Source: Aureispira sp. CCB-QB1
GTDB taxonomy: Bacteria > Bacteroidota > Bacteroidia > Chitinophagales > Saprospiraceae
Direction of reading: 5' to 3'
NCBI RefSeq assembly: GCF_000724545.1
Contig: NZ_JHBV01000028.1
Coordinates: forward strand, 1 to 33,523
Length of the DNA: 33,523 nt
This document shows positions 7,731-16,109 of this stretch, one piece after another (within the stretch, counting starts at the first letter, position 1; the number at the start of each line of letters is the position of its first letter). A model generated the notes under the pieces. The model searched no databases. It had not been told where the DNA came from and was given only the letters and a program-made list of their open reading frames with translations. Both the position numbers and the translations under genes were made by a program.

Positions 7731-7869
7731 TAGTTCGTTGAAAAACTTTATTAGTTTGATAATTAACAAGTTATAATTTTATTGCATTTTGCGTTAAAAA
7801 TTTGATTATCAAACTAATATAAGTGTGCTTTTTTGTCTTTTGGTAAAAAAGTAAAAAATCAACGAACTA
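7731..7869 (+). repeat. three-helix structured intergenic element, copy E1
   Basis: The outer helix P1 pairs 7731-7741 with 7859-7869 (11 perfect bp). Inner helix P2 pairs 7749-7766 with 7802-7819 (18 bp, one wobble) around a 35-nt loop. The A/T-rich helix P3 pairs 7829-7841 with 7846-7858 and abuts P1. This is a three-way-junction layout. Element E2 at 16574-16714 has the same architecture with compensated sequence changes. E1 ends 38 bp before the FadN-like ATG and would be in its 5' leader if transcription begins upstream. The strand is given relative to that gene. Confidence 0.8.
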
Positions 7870-7907
7870 CTAATTATTTAACACCATTCTAAAATTATTA
7901 AACAAGG

Positions 7908-10316
7908 ATGAGTAGAAGAATCAAAAAAGTAGCCGTATTAGGATCTGGAGTAATGGGCTCTGGAATTGCGGCCCATTTTTCTAACATTGGTCTTGAGGTA
8001 TTGTTGTTAGACATCGTACCATTTGATCTAAAAGAAGAAGAAAAAAACAACCCAGCAGCACGTAACCGTATTGTTAATGCTGCCTTAAAAACTGCTATCA
8101 AAAATCGTAAGCCTGTATCTGCATTTTATGATACGAAAACAGCAGCACAAATTACAACAGGTAACTTCACCGATGATTTTGAAAAAATCAGCGATTGCGA
8201 CTGGATCATCGAGGTCGTTGTAGAGCGTTTGGATATCAAGCAGCAGATTTTTGAAAAAGTGGATAAATATCGCAAACCTGGTTCATTGGTAACGTCTAAT
8301 ACATCAGGTATTCCAATCCATATGATGTCGGAAGGACGCAGTGAAGATTTCCAAAGAAATTTCTGTGGAACACACTTCTTCAACCCGCCACGTATCTTGC
8401 GTTTGTTCGAGGTTATTCCTGGTCCTAAAACAGACCCTGAAGTATTGGATTTCTTTATGATGTATGCCGATCGTTATTTGGGTAAACGTGCTGTAATGTG
8501 TAAGGATACACCTGCGTTTATTGCCAACCGTGTTGGGGTGTATGCGATGGCAAAAATTTTCCAATTAACAGAAGAATTGAATTTACCAATCGAGGTAGTA
8601 GATAAATTGACAGGAGATGCAATTGGTCGTCCTCGTACAGGAACATTTGCTCTAGGAGATTTGGTAGGTTTGGATACGGCCGAAAAAGTAATCAAAGGAA
8701 TTGTTAATAACTGTCCGAATGATGAGCAGGCTAGTGCCTTTAAAATGCCAGCTTACTTGAACTTCATGTTGGAGAATAACTTTTTGGGTAATAAAACCAA
8801 GAAAGGATTTTACGAACGTACCAAAGAAAAAGATGCGAGTGGTCGTAGAATTAAACTAGGATTGAACCTTAAAACATTGGAATATGCCCCAACACAACGT
8901 GTTAAGCTACCTGTGTTAGATGCTGTTAAGCAAGTAGATTCTTTGAAAGGGAAAATTCGTACGTTCTGTAGCGATAAATTCAAAGATTCTCCTGCTGCTC
9001 AATTGGTAAAACGCTCTTTGGCTGGATTGTTTGCTTATGTATCGAACCGAATTCCAGAAATTGCCGATCATTTGTATTCTATTGATGATGGTTTGCGCTC
9101 AGGTTTTGCTTGGAAAGTAGGACCATTTGAGTACTGGGATATGGTTGGTATCAAAGAAGGTATTGCAATGGCTGAGGAAGATGGTCAAACAGTGGCGCAA
9201 TGGGTAAAAGATATGGTTGCTGCTGGACACGACTCTTTCTACAAGTTGGAAAACAACGTTCAGAAATACTATGACATCGAATCTAAGTCTTACAAAGTAG
9301 TTCCAGGAACAGAAGAGTTTATTGTTTTGGACAACATTCGTTCTTCTTCTATTGTTTGGGAAAATTCAGACGCTGCTTTGCATGACATAGGAGATGGCGT
9401 TCTTTGCTTTGAGTTCCGTTCAAAAATGAACTCTTTGGGAGAAGGTGTTATTAGAGGAGTACACGAAGCAATTGAAATTGCTGAGAAGGGAGAATGGAAA
9501 GGTTTGGTAATTGGTAACAATGCTGAACATTTCTCTGTGGGCGCTAACTTGATGGCGATTGCGATGATGGCTTACGAGCAAGATTGGGATGAGTTGAACA
9601 TGGCGATTGATGTGTTCCAAAAAACAAGTATGCGTATTCGCTACTCTGCTATTCCTGTTGTTATTGCTACTCAAGGATATGTATTTGGTGGTGGCTGTGA
9701 ATTTTCGATGCACTCAGATGCTGTCGTTGCCTCTGCGGAGTCTTATATCGGATTGGTAGAAGTTGGTGTTGGTTTGATCCCTGGTGGTGGTGGAACAAAA
9801 GAGTTTGCTTTGCGTGCTAGCCAAGAATTTGGACCTGGCGATGTACAAATTCCTACCTTAATCGAGAAATTTAAAACCATTGCAATGGCTTCTGTTGCTA
9901 CTTCAGCAGGTGAAGCGTTCAAAATGGGGTACTTGCGCCCAGGTATTGATGAGGTGAGTATCAATGTTTCTAGAACATTGGGTGAAGCAAAGAAAAAAGT
10001 ATTAGAATTGGCTCCAAATTATACGCAACCTGCTCCTAAAAATGAAATTTTAGTTTTAGGTCGTGGAGGATTGGGTGCTTTGTATGTTGCTGCTGAAAGC
10101 CTTCGTTTAGGAAAATATGCTTCTGACCATGACATTTTGATTGCGAAGAAAGTGGCTAGTGTATTGTGTGGTGGAGACCTAACAAGTGCACAAAAAGTAT
10201 CCGAGCAATATTTATTGGATATTGAACGTCAAGAATTCTTGAGTTTGTGTGGTGAACAGAAAACATTGCAACGTATTCAGCACATGTTGGAGAAAAACAA
10301 ACCACTAAGAAACTAA
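7908..10316 (+). CDS. fadN: 3-hydroxyacyl-CoA dehydrogenase / enoyl-CoA hydratase, FadN type
   Basis: This 802-residue bifunctional enzyme catalyses hydration of enoyl-CoA and NAD-dependent oxidation of 3-hydroxyacyl-CoA in beta-oxidation. The dehydrogenase comes first, as in Bacillus FadN: the Rossmann loop is GSGVMGSGIAAHF (12-24), TSNTSG is at 129-134, and the catalytic pair is H156 (GTHFFNP) with E168. The hydratase module starts near 490 with oxyanion-hole segments HFSVGANL (541-548) and GYVFGGGCE (590-598), and catalytic glutamates are at E598 and E618 (LVEVGVGLIPGGGGT). This order is opposite to E. coli FadB. All key residues are present. The gene is followed by a thiolase 163 bp downstream and preceded by TetR, fitting a fatty-acid-degradation operon. 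The structured element E1 lies just before its start. Confidence 0.93.
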   Translation: MSRRIKKVAVLGSGVMGSGIAAHFSNIGLEVLLLDIVPFDLKEEEKNNPAARNRIVNAALKTAIKNRKPVSAFYDTKTAAQITTGNFTDDFEKISDCDWIIEVVVERLDIKQQIFEKVDKYRKPGSLVTSNTSGIPIHMMSEGRSEDFQRNFCGTHFFNPPRILRLFEVIPGPKTDPEVLDFFMMYADRYLGKRAVMCKDTPAFIANRVGVYAMAKIFQLTEELNLPIEVVDKLTGDAIGRPRTGTFALGDLVGLDTAEKVIKGIVNNCPNDEQASAFKMPAYLNFMLENNFLGNKTKKGFYERTKEKDASGRRIKLGLNLKTLEYAPTQRVKLPVLDAVKQVDSLKGKIRTFCSDKFKDSPAAQLVKRSLAGLFAYVSNRIPEIADHLYSIDDGLRSGFAWKVGPFEYWDMVGIKEGIAMAEEDGQTVAQWVKDMVAAGHDSFYKLENNVQKYYDIESKSYKVVPGTEEFIVLDNIRSSSIVWENSDAALHDIGDGVLCFEFRSKMNSLGEGVIRGVHEAIEIAEKGEWKGLVIGNNAEHFSVGANLMAIAMMAYEQDWDELNMAIDVFQKTSMRIRYSAIPVVIATQGYVFGGGCEFSMHSDAVVASAESYIGLVEVGVGLIPGGGGTKEFALRASQEFGPGDVQIPTLIEKFKTIAMASVATSAGEAFKMGYLRPGIDEVSINVSRTLGEAKKKVLELAPNYTQPAPKNEILVLGRGGLGALYVAAESLRLGKYASDHDILIAKKVASVLCGGDLTSAQKVSEQYLLDIERQEFLSLCGEQKTLQRIQHMLEKNKPLRN

Positions 10317-10479
10317 TAGGGGATTAGAATGAACATCAAGTGATGTTGTACTATTAGTTGAAAGATGTGTTTTGAGTCATCTAAAAGATGGCTTTAAAAT
10401 AGAAACAATCATTATCAAAAAAATAATTGTAAGTGTATAGGGCAAGACTTATGGCTTACAACTGAAAAATAAAATAAAA

Positions 10480-11649
10480 ATGGAAGCATATATTGTTGCA
10501 GGCTATCGTTCTGCAGTAGGAAGAGCCAAAAAAGGCGGTTTCCGTTTCTTCCGCTCTGATGATTTAGCGGTAGAAGTAGTGAAATATTTGGCAGATAAAG
10601 TTGATTTTGATCCACATACTGTGGACGATGTATTTGTAGGTTGTGCGAATCCAGAAGGGGAGCAAGGGCTACAAATTGGACGTCAAATTTCCTTGCGTGG
10701 ATTGGGCAAGCCAGTTCCTGGAGTAACGGTAAACCGTTATTGTGCCTCAGGTCTAGAAACTATTTCTATGGCTGTAGCAAAAATTAAAGCAGGCATGGGA
10801 CATTGTTACGTTGCTGGAGGAGCAGAAAGTATGAGTCTAATTCCAATGACAGGATACAAACTATCACCAAGTTACGAAGTAGGTTTGAATAATCCTGATT
10901 ATATCGTGGGAATGGGTTTGACAGCAGAAGCTGTTGCCAACAAATACGGTATTACTCGTGAAGCACAAGATGAATTTGCATACAATTCACACGTAAAAGC
11001 TGCTGCTGCTATTGATGGCGGAAAATTCAATGATGAAATCGTACCTGTCAATGTTAAAGAGGTAAAAGTTGTTGATGGCAAAAGAGTAGAAAGCGAGTGG
11101 ACTGTTAGTATGGACGAAGGTGTGCGTAGAGAGACAACGGTAGAAGGTTTGGGCAAGTTGCGTCCAGTATTTGCGCAAGGAGGTTCGGTGACGGCTGGTA
11201 ATTCTTCTCAAATGTCAGATGGAGCAGCATTTGTATTGGTTATGAGTGAACAAATGGTCAAAGATCTAAACTTAACACCAATTGCTCGTATGGTTTCTTG
11301 TTCGGTAGCAGGTGTCGATCCTTTGTATATGGGAATTGGTCCTTGTGCGGCTATTCCTAAAGCATTGAGCTATGCTGGTTTGAAACTAAGCGATATTGAG
11401 CAAATAGAATTGAATGAGGCATTTGCAGCTCAGTCATTGGCAGTTATTCAAGAGGCAGGCTTAAACCCTGACTTGGTCAATGTCAATGGTGGAGCAATTG
11501 CCTTAGGACATCCTCTAGGTTGTACTGGAGCTAAATTAAGTATTCAATTATTCAACGAAATGCGTCGCCGTGGTCAGAAATACGGTATGGTTACTGCTTG
11601 TGTAGGTGGTGGTCAAGGTATTGCGGGAATTTATGAGTTGTTGAACTAA
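10480..11649 (+). CDS. fadA: acetyl-CoA C-acyltransferase (3-ketoacyl-CoA thiolase)
   Basis: This 389-residue thiolase II carries out the final thiolytic cleavage of 3-ketoacyl-CoA in beta-oxidation. Acyl-carrying Cys88 is in NRYCASGLE; the active-site His344 is in NGGAIALGHPLGCTGA; proton-transfer Cys374 is in TACVGGGQG; the length is normal. It lies 163 bp after the FadN-like gene. That gap contains a short hairpin (AACATC/GATGTT near 10331) but no clear terminator, so the two are probably co-transcribed. An acyl-CoA dehydrogenase, often the third member of such operons, is absent here. A strong terminator follows. The symbol fadA reflects the role; FadI- or AtoB-like specificity cannot be excluded. 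Confidence 0.93.
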   Translation: MEAYIVAGYRSAVGRAKKGGFRFFRSDDLAVEVVKYLADKVDFDPHTVDDVFVGCANPEGEQGLQIGRQISLRGLGKPVPGVTVNRYCASGLETISMAVAKIKAGMGHCYVAGGAESMSLIPMTGYKLSPSYEVGLNNPDYIVGMGLTAEAVANKYGITREAQDEFAYNSHVKAAAAIDGGKFNDEIVPVNVKEVKVVDGKRVESEWTVSMDEGVRRETTVEGLGKLRPVFAQGGSVTAGNSSQMSDGAAFVLVMSEQMVKDLNLTPIARMVSCSVAGVDPLYMGIGPCAAIPKALSYAGLKLSDIEQIELNEAFAAQSLAVIQEAGLNPDLVNVNGGAIALGHPLGCTGAKLSIQLFNEMRRRGQKYGMVTACVGGGQGIAGIYELLN

Positions 11650-11681
11650 ATTCGTTTCGTTGTAAACAAACGTATAATATT

Positions 11682-11711
11682 AGAGCTGCTTCTTTTGGAG
11701 GCGGCTCTTTT
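11682..11711 (+). terminator. intrinsic terminator after the thiolase gene
   Basis: An 11-bp stem (AGAGCTGCTTC paired with GAGGCGGCTCT, including two G-T wobbles) closes a TTTTG loop and is followed by a T-run interrupted by one A. It lies 33 bp after the thiolase stop. Confidence 0.85.
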
Positions 11712-11766
11712 TATTTTGAAAGATTGCTTACCTTAGTGCAAACTATTTGATAAAGATGCTATTATA

Positions 11767-12504
11767 ATGAAATATATCAAAAAATCTTTAGTGGTAAGTA
11801 TGGTTGGATGTTTTTGGTTGTTGATAGCAACCAATTGTTCTAGTCCACCTTCTTCAAAAGAAAACACGTATCCCGATATTTTGAATTATGAAGTCGCTCC
11901 CAAGCACATTCAGTTTTATTATAAGAATAGTAAGGGGGTACGTTATAAAAACTACAAACGACTTCGAGAAGAATTGGCAACCAAAGGAGAGCGCCTTCTT
12001 TTTGCTATGAATGGTGGTATGTATAAAAAAGGGGGAGAACCAAAAGGCTTGTATATTGAGCAGGGCAACGAAATAACACCGATAGATCGAAAGAATCGAG
12101 GTTATGGCAATTTTTATTTGCAACCCAATGGTGTGTTTTATATTGACAAAGACAAGAACGGTTATATTTCTACAACCATAGATTTTAAAACGGACTCTAG
12201 CCTGATTTATGCTACCCAATCGGGACCGATGCTCTTAATTGATGGGCAGATACACCCTCAGTTTAACGCCACTTCTACTAATGTTAATATTCGGAATGGA
12301 GTAGGAGTTTTGCCTAATGGAAATTTACTTTTTGGAATGTCTACAAAGGAAATAAATTTCTATACCTTTGCCAAATTCTTTCAAAACCACGGTTGTAACA
12401 ACGCCCTATATTTGGATGGTTTTGTTTCTAAAATGTACTTGCCAAGCCAAGGTTGGATAGAGGAGGAGGGCGATTTTGGTGTTATTATTGGGCAAGTGAA
12501 TTGA
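11767..12504 (+). CDS. phosphodiester-glycosidase-like (NAGPA family) lipoprotein
   Basis: This 245-residue protein begins with a hydrophobic segment ending in LLIATNCSS, a relaxed lipoprotein box with Cys24 as the likely acylated residue. The body carries features of the NAGPA/phosphodiester glycosidase fold (PF09992): AMNGGMY, ATQSGPMLLIDGQIH, RNGVGVLPNG and the C-terminal ALYLDGFVSKMYLP with its conserved Asp-Gly. Family members cleave sugar phosphodiester bonds, or are exopolysaccharide-related proteins of unknown activity in bacteria. The substrate here is unknown. A strong terminator isolates it from the thiolase gene, and a small membrane-protein gene follows 23 bp later. The family call is from motif memory and is fairly confident; the lipoprotein call is moderate. 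Confidence 0.8.
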   Translation: MKYIKKSLVVSMVGCFWLLIATNCSSPPSSKENTYPDILNYEVAPKHIQFYYKNSKGVRYKNYKRLREELATKGERLLFAMNGGMYKKGGEPKGLYIEQGNEITPIDRKNRGYGNFYLQPNGVFYIDKDKNGYISTTIDFKTDSSLIYATQSGPMLLIDGQIHPQFNATSTNVNIRNGVGVLPNGNLLFGMSTKEINFYTFAKFFQNHGCNNALYLDGFVSKMYLPSQGWIEEEGDFGVIIGQVN

Positions 12505-12527
12505 CTTTTCTTATAAAAAAAATAAAA

Positions 12528-12722
12528 ATGCTCAGATCAATATTTACTTATGGACCACCTTTAATTTTTTCTTTGCTTCGAATACCAGCTTATCAAGAAG
12601 CACAAGGCATGATTTGGACAGATGCCTTGATTGCTGGATTTTTGGGATTGTTAGGTGGGTATACTTATAAATTGATAGAAAGAAAGCAACTTCAAAAAAA
12701 ACAAAAAGAGGAAAATCTATAA
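12528..12722 (+). CDS. small membrane protein of unknown function
   Basis: The frame is open from 12453, but that would overlap the lipoprotein gene; the ATG at 12528 gives a compact 64-residue protein. It has one or two hydrophobic stretches (~10-20 and ~33-47, the latter LIAGFLGLLGGYTYKL with Gly-rich packing) and a strongly charged tail (IERKQLQKKQKEENL), predicted to stay in the cytoplasm. No family is recognised. The close spacing (23 bp) suggests co-transcription with the upstream gene. Confidence 0.6.
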   Translation: MLRSIFTYGPPLIFSLLRIPAYQEAQGMIWTDALIAGFLGLLGGYTYKLIERKQLQKKQKEENL

Positions 12723-12754
12723 AATTAATGGATTGGGGATAGCTTAAAATACTA

Positions 12755-12837
12755 CCTACTGTATGTTAAATTAGTAATTGTTACCAACTAATTGGAGTTA
12801 AGACAGCGTTGTTAGTAAAGTGAGCTTATGCAGTAGG
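12755..12837. other. nested inverted repeats in the leader of the OmpA-domain gene
   Basis: CCTACTG (12755-12761) pairs with CAGTAGG (12831-12837) and encloses a second stem AATTAGT/ACTAATT (12769-12775 with 12787-12793). The stems are only 7 bp each. They could act as a terminator or leader structure; there is no T-run. No ORF lies in 12723-12936. Confidence 0.35.
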
Positions 12838-12936
12838 ATAAAAGGCAAAAGGCTCTTTGCTTAAGGTATTGAACTTGTGGTCTTTTAAATGTATTTAAGA
12901 GGTAATGAATTTTTCTAAACCAAATAATCCCCAACT

Positions 12937-15264
12937 ATGAAACAATATTGTTTAATCTGTTTTTTGTGCTGGTGTAGTGTTTTTTATACGGAGAGTGCCT
13001 TAGGGCAAAAGGCAGATGCCTTACGATTAAAAAAGTATAAGGATTGTGTCGTTTATTTTGCTTCGGGAAATGCTACATTGGATGCTGCTGCAATCCAAAC
13101 TTTAGAGACGTTTCTACAAGAAATACCGATTTCGGATGATACTCGATTTCGTTTACAAGGATTTACCGATGATGTAGGTAGCCCAACATTGAATGCAGCT
13201 TTGGCAAAAAGAAGGACGACTGAAGTTCAAGAATACTTAAAAACACAAACTGTTTTAACCGAGCAAATAGAAATTCAAGCTTTTCAACAGCTGCGTTTGA
13301 ATCCAGATAAAAATATAGCTATTCAACGAGCTGAGAATCGTCGTGTGGTAATAGAGTATTGGGCGTTGCCACTAAAAAATGATTCTAGTAAAGCAATTCT
13401 CAATGAACCTGCGTTTACGATTGAAAGCTTTTTTAATCGAAATCCTGTACAATTTCAACAACAGTTTACTATCAATGCTTCGGAAGGGGCGGTGATAAAG
13501 GGCAAAAAAGGAACAGTGCTGCAAATTCCTATGAACTGCTTTGTTGATCAAGAAGGAAATATCGTCAATGGAAAAATTTCGTTCTTGTTGCAAGAGGCTT
13601 ATACTTATAGCGATATGCTATTTCAAAATTTGAGTACCGTATCTGATGGAAGGTTATTAGAAACAGGAGGTATGCTTTTTATAGAAGCTAAAGATACAGC
13701 AGGCAACCGTTTAGAAATTCGTGAAGGGGCAGCAATTACAGCAGCGATGGCGAGCACAGCGGCAAGTTTGCCTGAAATGCAGACGTTTAATGGTATAGTA
13801 GATTCTTCGACCAATACGGTCAATTGGGTGGCTACGAATCAGCAAGTTTTATCCAATAATCAAGGTAATTTGTTGTGGAGTGGAAGAATGCTTGAAGGGG
13901 AATATAGTAGGTATCAAAAAAGTCTTTTTAACGAAAGTTTGACTGGGCTGAAAGAAGTACCTGTTTGGAATCGAAAATTGCCCAAAGAAATAGATCAACC
14001 ACGGTTTAGAAAGCGAATCCCTAAATATCCTCGTCTTAAAATAGTAGAGAAACCTAATAAAGAGGTTTTGAGTACAAAAATGCCTCAAACAACAAATATC
14101 TCAGATGTTAATTACAAGAAAAAGATTCGTAAAAAATACGTAGCCCTTCAAAAAAAATATCGTAAAAAAGTTCAGTACAACAAAAAGAAAAAAAAGGATT
14201 ATAGAAGGGATAGCATTCGTTACGAGCGAGCTTTGGCAACGCATGAAAAAAACGTCTTGAAATATCGTCTGTATAACGATAATATGCGTATAGTACTAGA
14301 AGAAATGTATGATCATTTGACGAATTTTGATCTTGCAGAGTATCTAGCGACCTATTATCAATTGCATAGCTTTAGTCGGCAATTTCGACAAAGAAATGGA
14401 AGGATGTCCGCAAGAAAAGCGTATATAAAACAAGAAATTAGTAGTACAACATACGATACAACTGCTGTTATTCAAGAACTACAGGAGACACTCCATAATA
14501 CAAGTTTGAGGAAATTTACAGAGGAAGAGGCTAGATTAGTGGAAATATGTTGGTCTGACAAGCTAGGAAAAAAAATATTAAAATATTCTGCTCATTGGAA
14601 TTTTAATCCTTCAAAATTTAGGACCAATCGTTACCGAGTAGCGAATATGTATAATCGAGTGAATAGTGAAGGTAATTTGCGACCTTATCAGTTGCGCCGA
14701 ATTCGAACGATGAAAACAATCGTTAAAAAACTTTATAATTACAATAAATTGGCAAAAGTTGATGAAGAGTTACAACACAAACAGATTAAAACGCTTCCTT
14801 TAATTACTCGCTTTTGCGAAAAAGAAAAGGCAACTTTAGAGATGGAGCAAAAATTCTTGGAAGCGAAAACGAAACTCAATATTTTGACTCCGAGCGATGT
14901 TGTTGATATTTATAGTAATGCCATGCGTATTCAAAACGTAGGATGGATTAATTGCGACCGATTTATAAATCAAAGCAATGTTATGGATTTAGAAATTGTT
15001 ACAGAGCATACGCAAAATACACGTGTACTTGTTCTGTTTGAAGGTGGATTTAGAGCTTTATTAGAAGCGTTTCCTATGCAAGAAAATTTTAAAGCCTTAC
15101 GAGTTCCCGCCAATAGAGCTATTAAATTGATTGGTTTTAGGGTAGTTGGAGATAGTATGGAGGTCTTTGTGGAAGAAGGAACAGTAAAGAGTTTGCAAGG
15201 GGTGAAACCTGTTTTTAAGAAAAAGACAGTAGAGGAAGTCGAACAAATGATGCAGGCTATTTAA
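12937..15264 (+). CDS. OmpA-domain outer-membrane/periplasmic protein
   Basis: This 775-residue protein has a signal peptide (MKQYCLICFLCWCSVFYTESALG). An OmpA-like peptidoglycan-binding domain lies at the N-terminal end (~33-140): VYFASGNATLDAAAIQTLETF, LQGFTDDVGS, LAKRRTTEVQEYL and NRRVVIEYW. These match the beta/alpha/beta pattern that contacts diaminopimelate. Residues ~165-300 look beta-rich (INASEGAVIKGKKGTVLQIP), and ~385-460 is a highly basic helical stretch rich in Lys, Arg and Tyr. The remaining C-terminal half is unassigned. The reversed order (OmpA domain first, large unknown part after) is unusual. It probably anchors an envelope structure to peptidoglycan. Its stop overlaps the stop of the convergent gene by 4 bases. 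Confidence 0.85.
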   Translation: MKQYCLICFLCWCSVFYTESALGQKADALRLKKYKDCVVYFASGNATLDAAAIQTLETFLQEIPISDDTRFRLQGFTDDVGSPTLNAALAKRRTTEVQEYLKTQTVLTEQIEIQAFQQLRLNPDKNIAIQRAENRRVVIEYWALPLKNDSSKAILNEPAFTIESFFNRNPVQFQQQFTINASEGAVIKGKKGTVLQIPMNCFVDQEGNIVNGKISFLLQEAYTYSDMLFQNLSTVSDGRLLETGGMLFIEAKDTAGNRLEIREGAAITAAMASTAASLPEMQTFNGIVDSSTNTVNWVATNQQVLSNNQGNLLWSGRMLEGEYSRYQKSLFNESLTGLKEVPVWNRKLPKEIDQPRFRKRIPKYPRLKIVEKPNKEVLSTKMPQTTNISDVNYKKKIRKKYVALQKKYRKKVQYNKKKKKDYRRDSIRYERALATHEKNVLKYRLYNDNMRIVLEEMYDHLTNFDLAEYLATYYQLHSFSRQFRQRNGRMSARKAYIKQEISSTTYDTTAVIQELQETLHNTSLRKFTEEEARLVEICWSDKLGKKILKYSAHWNFNPSKFRTNRYRVANMYNRVNSEGNLRPYQLRRIRTMKTIVKKLYNYNKLAKVDEELQHKQIKTLPLITRFCEKEKATLEMEQKFLEAKTKLNILTPSDVVDIYSNAMRIQNVGWINCDRFINQSNVMDLEIVTEHTQNTRVLVLFEGGFRALLEAFPMQENFKALRVPANRAIKLIGFRVVGDSMEVFVEEGTVKSLQGVKPVFKKKTVEEVEQMMQAI

Positions 15265-16109
15265 GTCAAAGCATCATCGGTTGCGCTCGAACGAGCTTTT
15301 TCCCAGCCCAATATAGAAGCTTTGCGTGTTTTGTTCCATTTGTAGGCACTAATAGCGCCTACAGACCGAATGACTCGATGACAAGGAATTAAATAGCCAA
15401 TATGGTTTTGACCAATTGCTGACCCTACGGCACGACTTGCCTTAGGATTGCCAATAAGGTGGGCGATTTGTTGATAAGATCGAACAGCTCCAAAAGGAAT
15501 TTTGAGCAAAGCTTCCCAAACTTTGATTTGAAAGGGAGTGCCAGAGAGTAAGATGGGCATGGATTGTTGAGGTTGGGGAGAAAAAATTTGCGTTATCAAA
15601 GGAGCTATTTGTTGCGGGGCTTCTTGAAACTTAGCCGCTGAAAAACGTTGTTGCAATTGGGCAAGTCGAAAGGTTTTGTCGTCATCTAAGAAATCTAATG
15701 CACAAATTCCTCGTTGCGTTATAGCTAAAAAACAATCGCCAAAGGGACTTGTATGAGTACCGTAAAAAACGGTTAATCCTTTGCCCTGTTGTTTATATTC
15801 TCCTGGTGTAACTGCTTCAAAATTAACAAACAAATCATAAGCTCTAGAGGGAGCAGACAAACCAATATTTTCTGTCAACTCTAGTATGTTTTTGGTGCTT
15901 TCGATTTCTTTCTTTAGACTTTGTATCGTTAAGTACTGCAAGAACTTTTTGGGAGAAATTCCCGCCCATGCTTTGAACATACGCTGGAAATGATGCTTGC
16001 TCAAGTGTATATGTGCAGCAATTTGTTCTATTTTGGGTTGCTCGTTTAGGTGCTGTACCATGTAATGCATGGCCTTTTCTATTCTTTGATAATTTATAGT
16101 TTCTTTCAT
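15261..16109 (-). CDS. AraC-HTH / methylated-DNA-protein-cysteine methyltransferase fusion (Ada-like)
   Basis: This 282-residue protein joins an AraC-type DNA-binding domain (~10-105, with HIHLSKHHFQRMFKAWAGISPKKF and a second helix pair around 77-107) to an O6-alkylguanine-DNA alkyltransferase domain (~112-275). The acceptor is Cys243 in IPCHRV, preceded by the conserved GTPFQIKVWEALLKIPFGAVRSYQQIA and SRAVGSAIGQN segments. It repairs O6-methylguanine by irreversible transfer to cysteine. Unlike E. coli Ada it lacks the N-terminal Zn-Cys4 methylphosphotriester domain, so it cannot be activated in the Ada manner, although its HTH may still regulate. AraC-MGMT proteins without that domain are common. 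It overlaps the convergent OmpA-domain gene by 4 bp. Confidence 0.93.
   Translation of the reverse strand: MKETINYQRIEKAMHYMVQHLNEQPKIEQIAAHIHLSKHHFQRMFKAWAGISPKKFLQYLTIQSLKKEIESTKNILELTENIGLSAPSRAYDLFVNFEAVTPGEYKQQGKGLTVFYGTHTSPFGDCFLAITQRGICALDFLDDDKTFRLAQLQQRFSAAKFQEAPQQIAPLITQIFSPQPQQSMPILLSGTPFQIKVWEALLKIPFGAVRSYQQIAHLIGNPKASRAVGSAIGQNHIGYLIPCHRVIRSVGAISAYKWNKTRKASILGWEKARSSATDDALT

Noticed and set aside
7630-7776. 48-codon ORF before the fadN-like gene
   Set aside because: It is low in complexity, overlaps the left half of structured element E1, and has no family resemblance or convincing ribosome-binding context.
12453-12527. Longer form of the small membrane protein
   Set aside because: The extension overlaps the lipoprotein gene in another frame and adds a non-hydrophobic Trp/Gly-rich start typical of a shadow.
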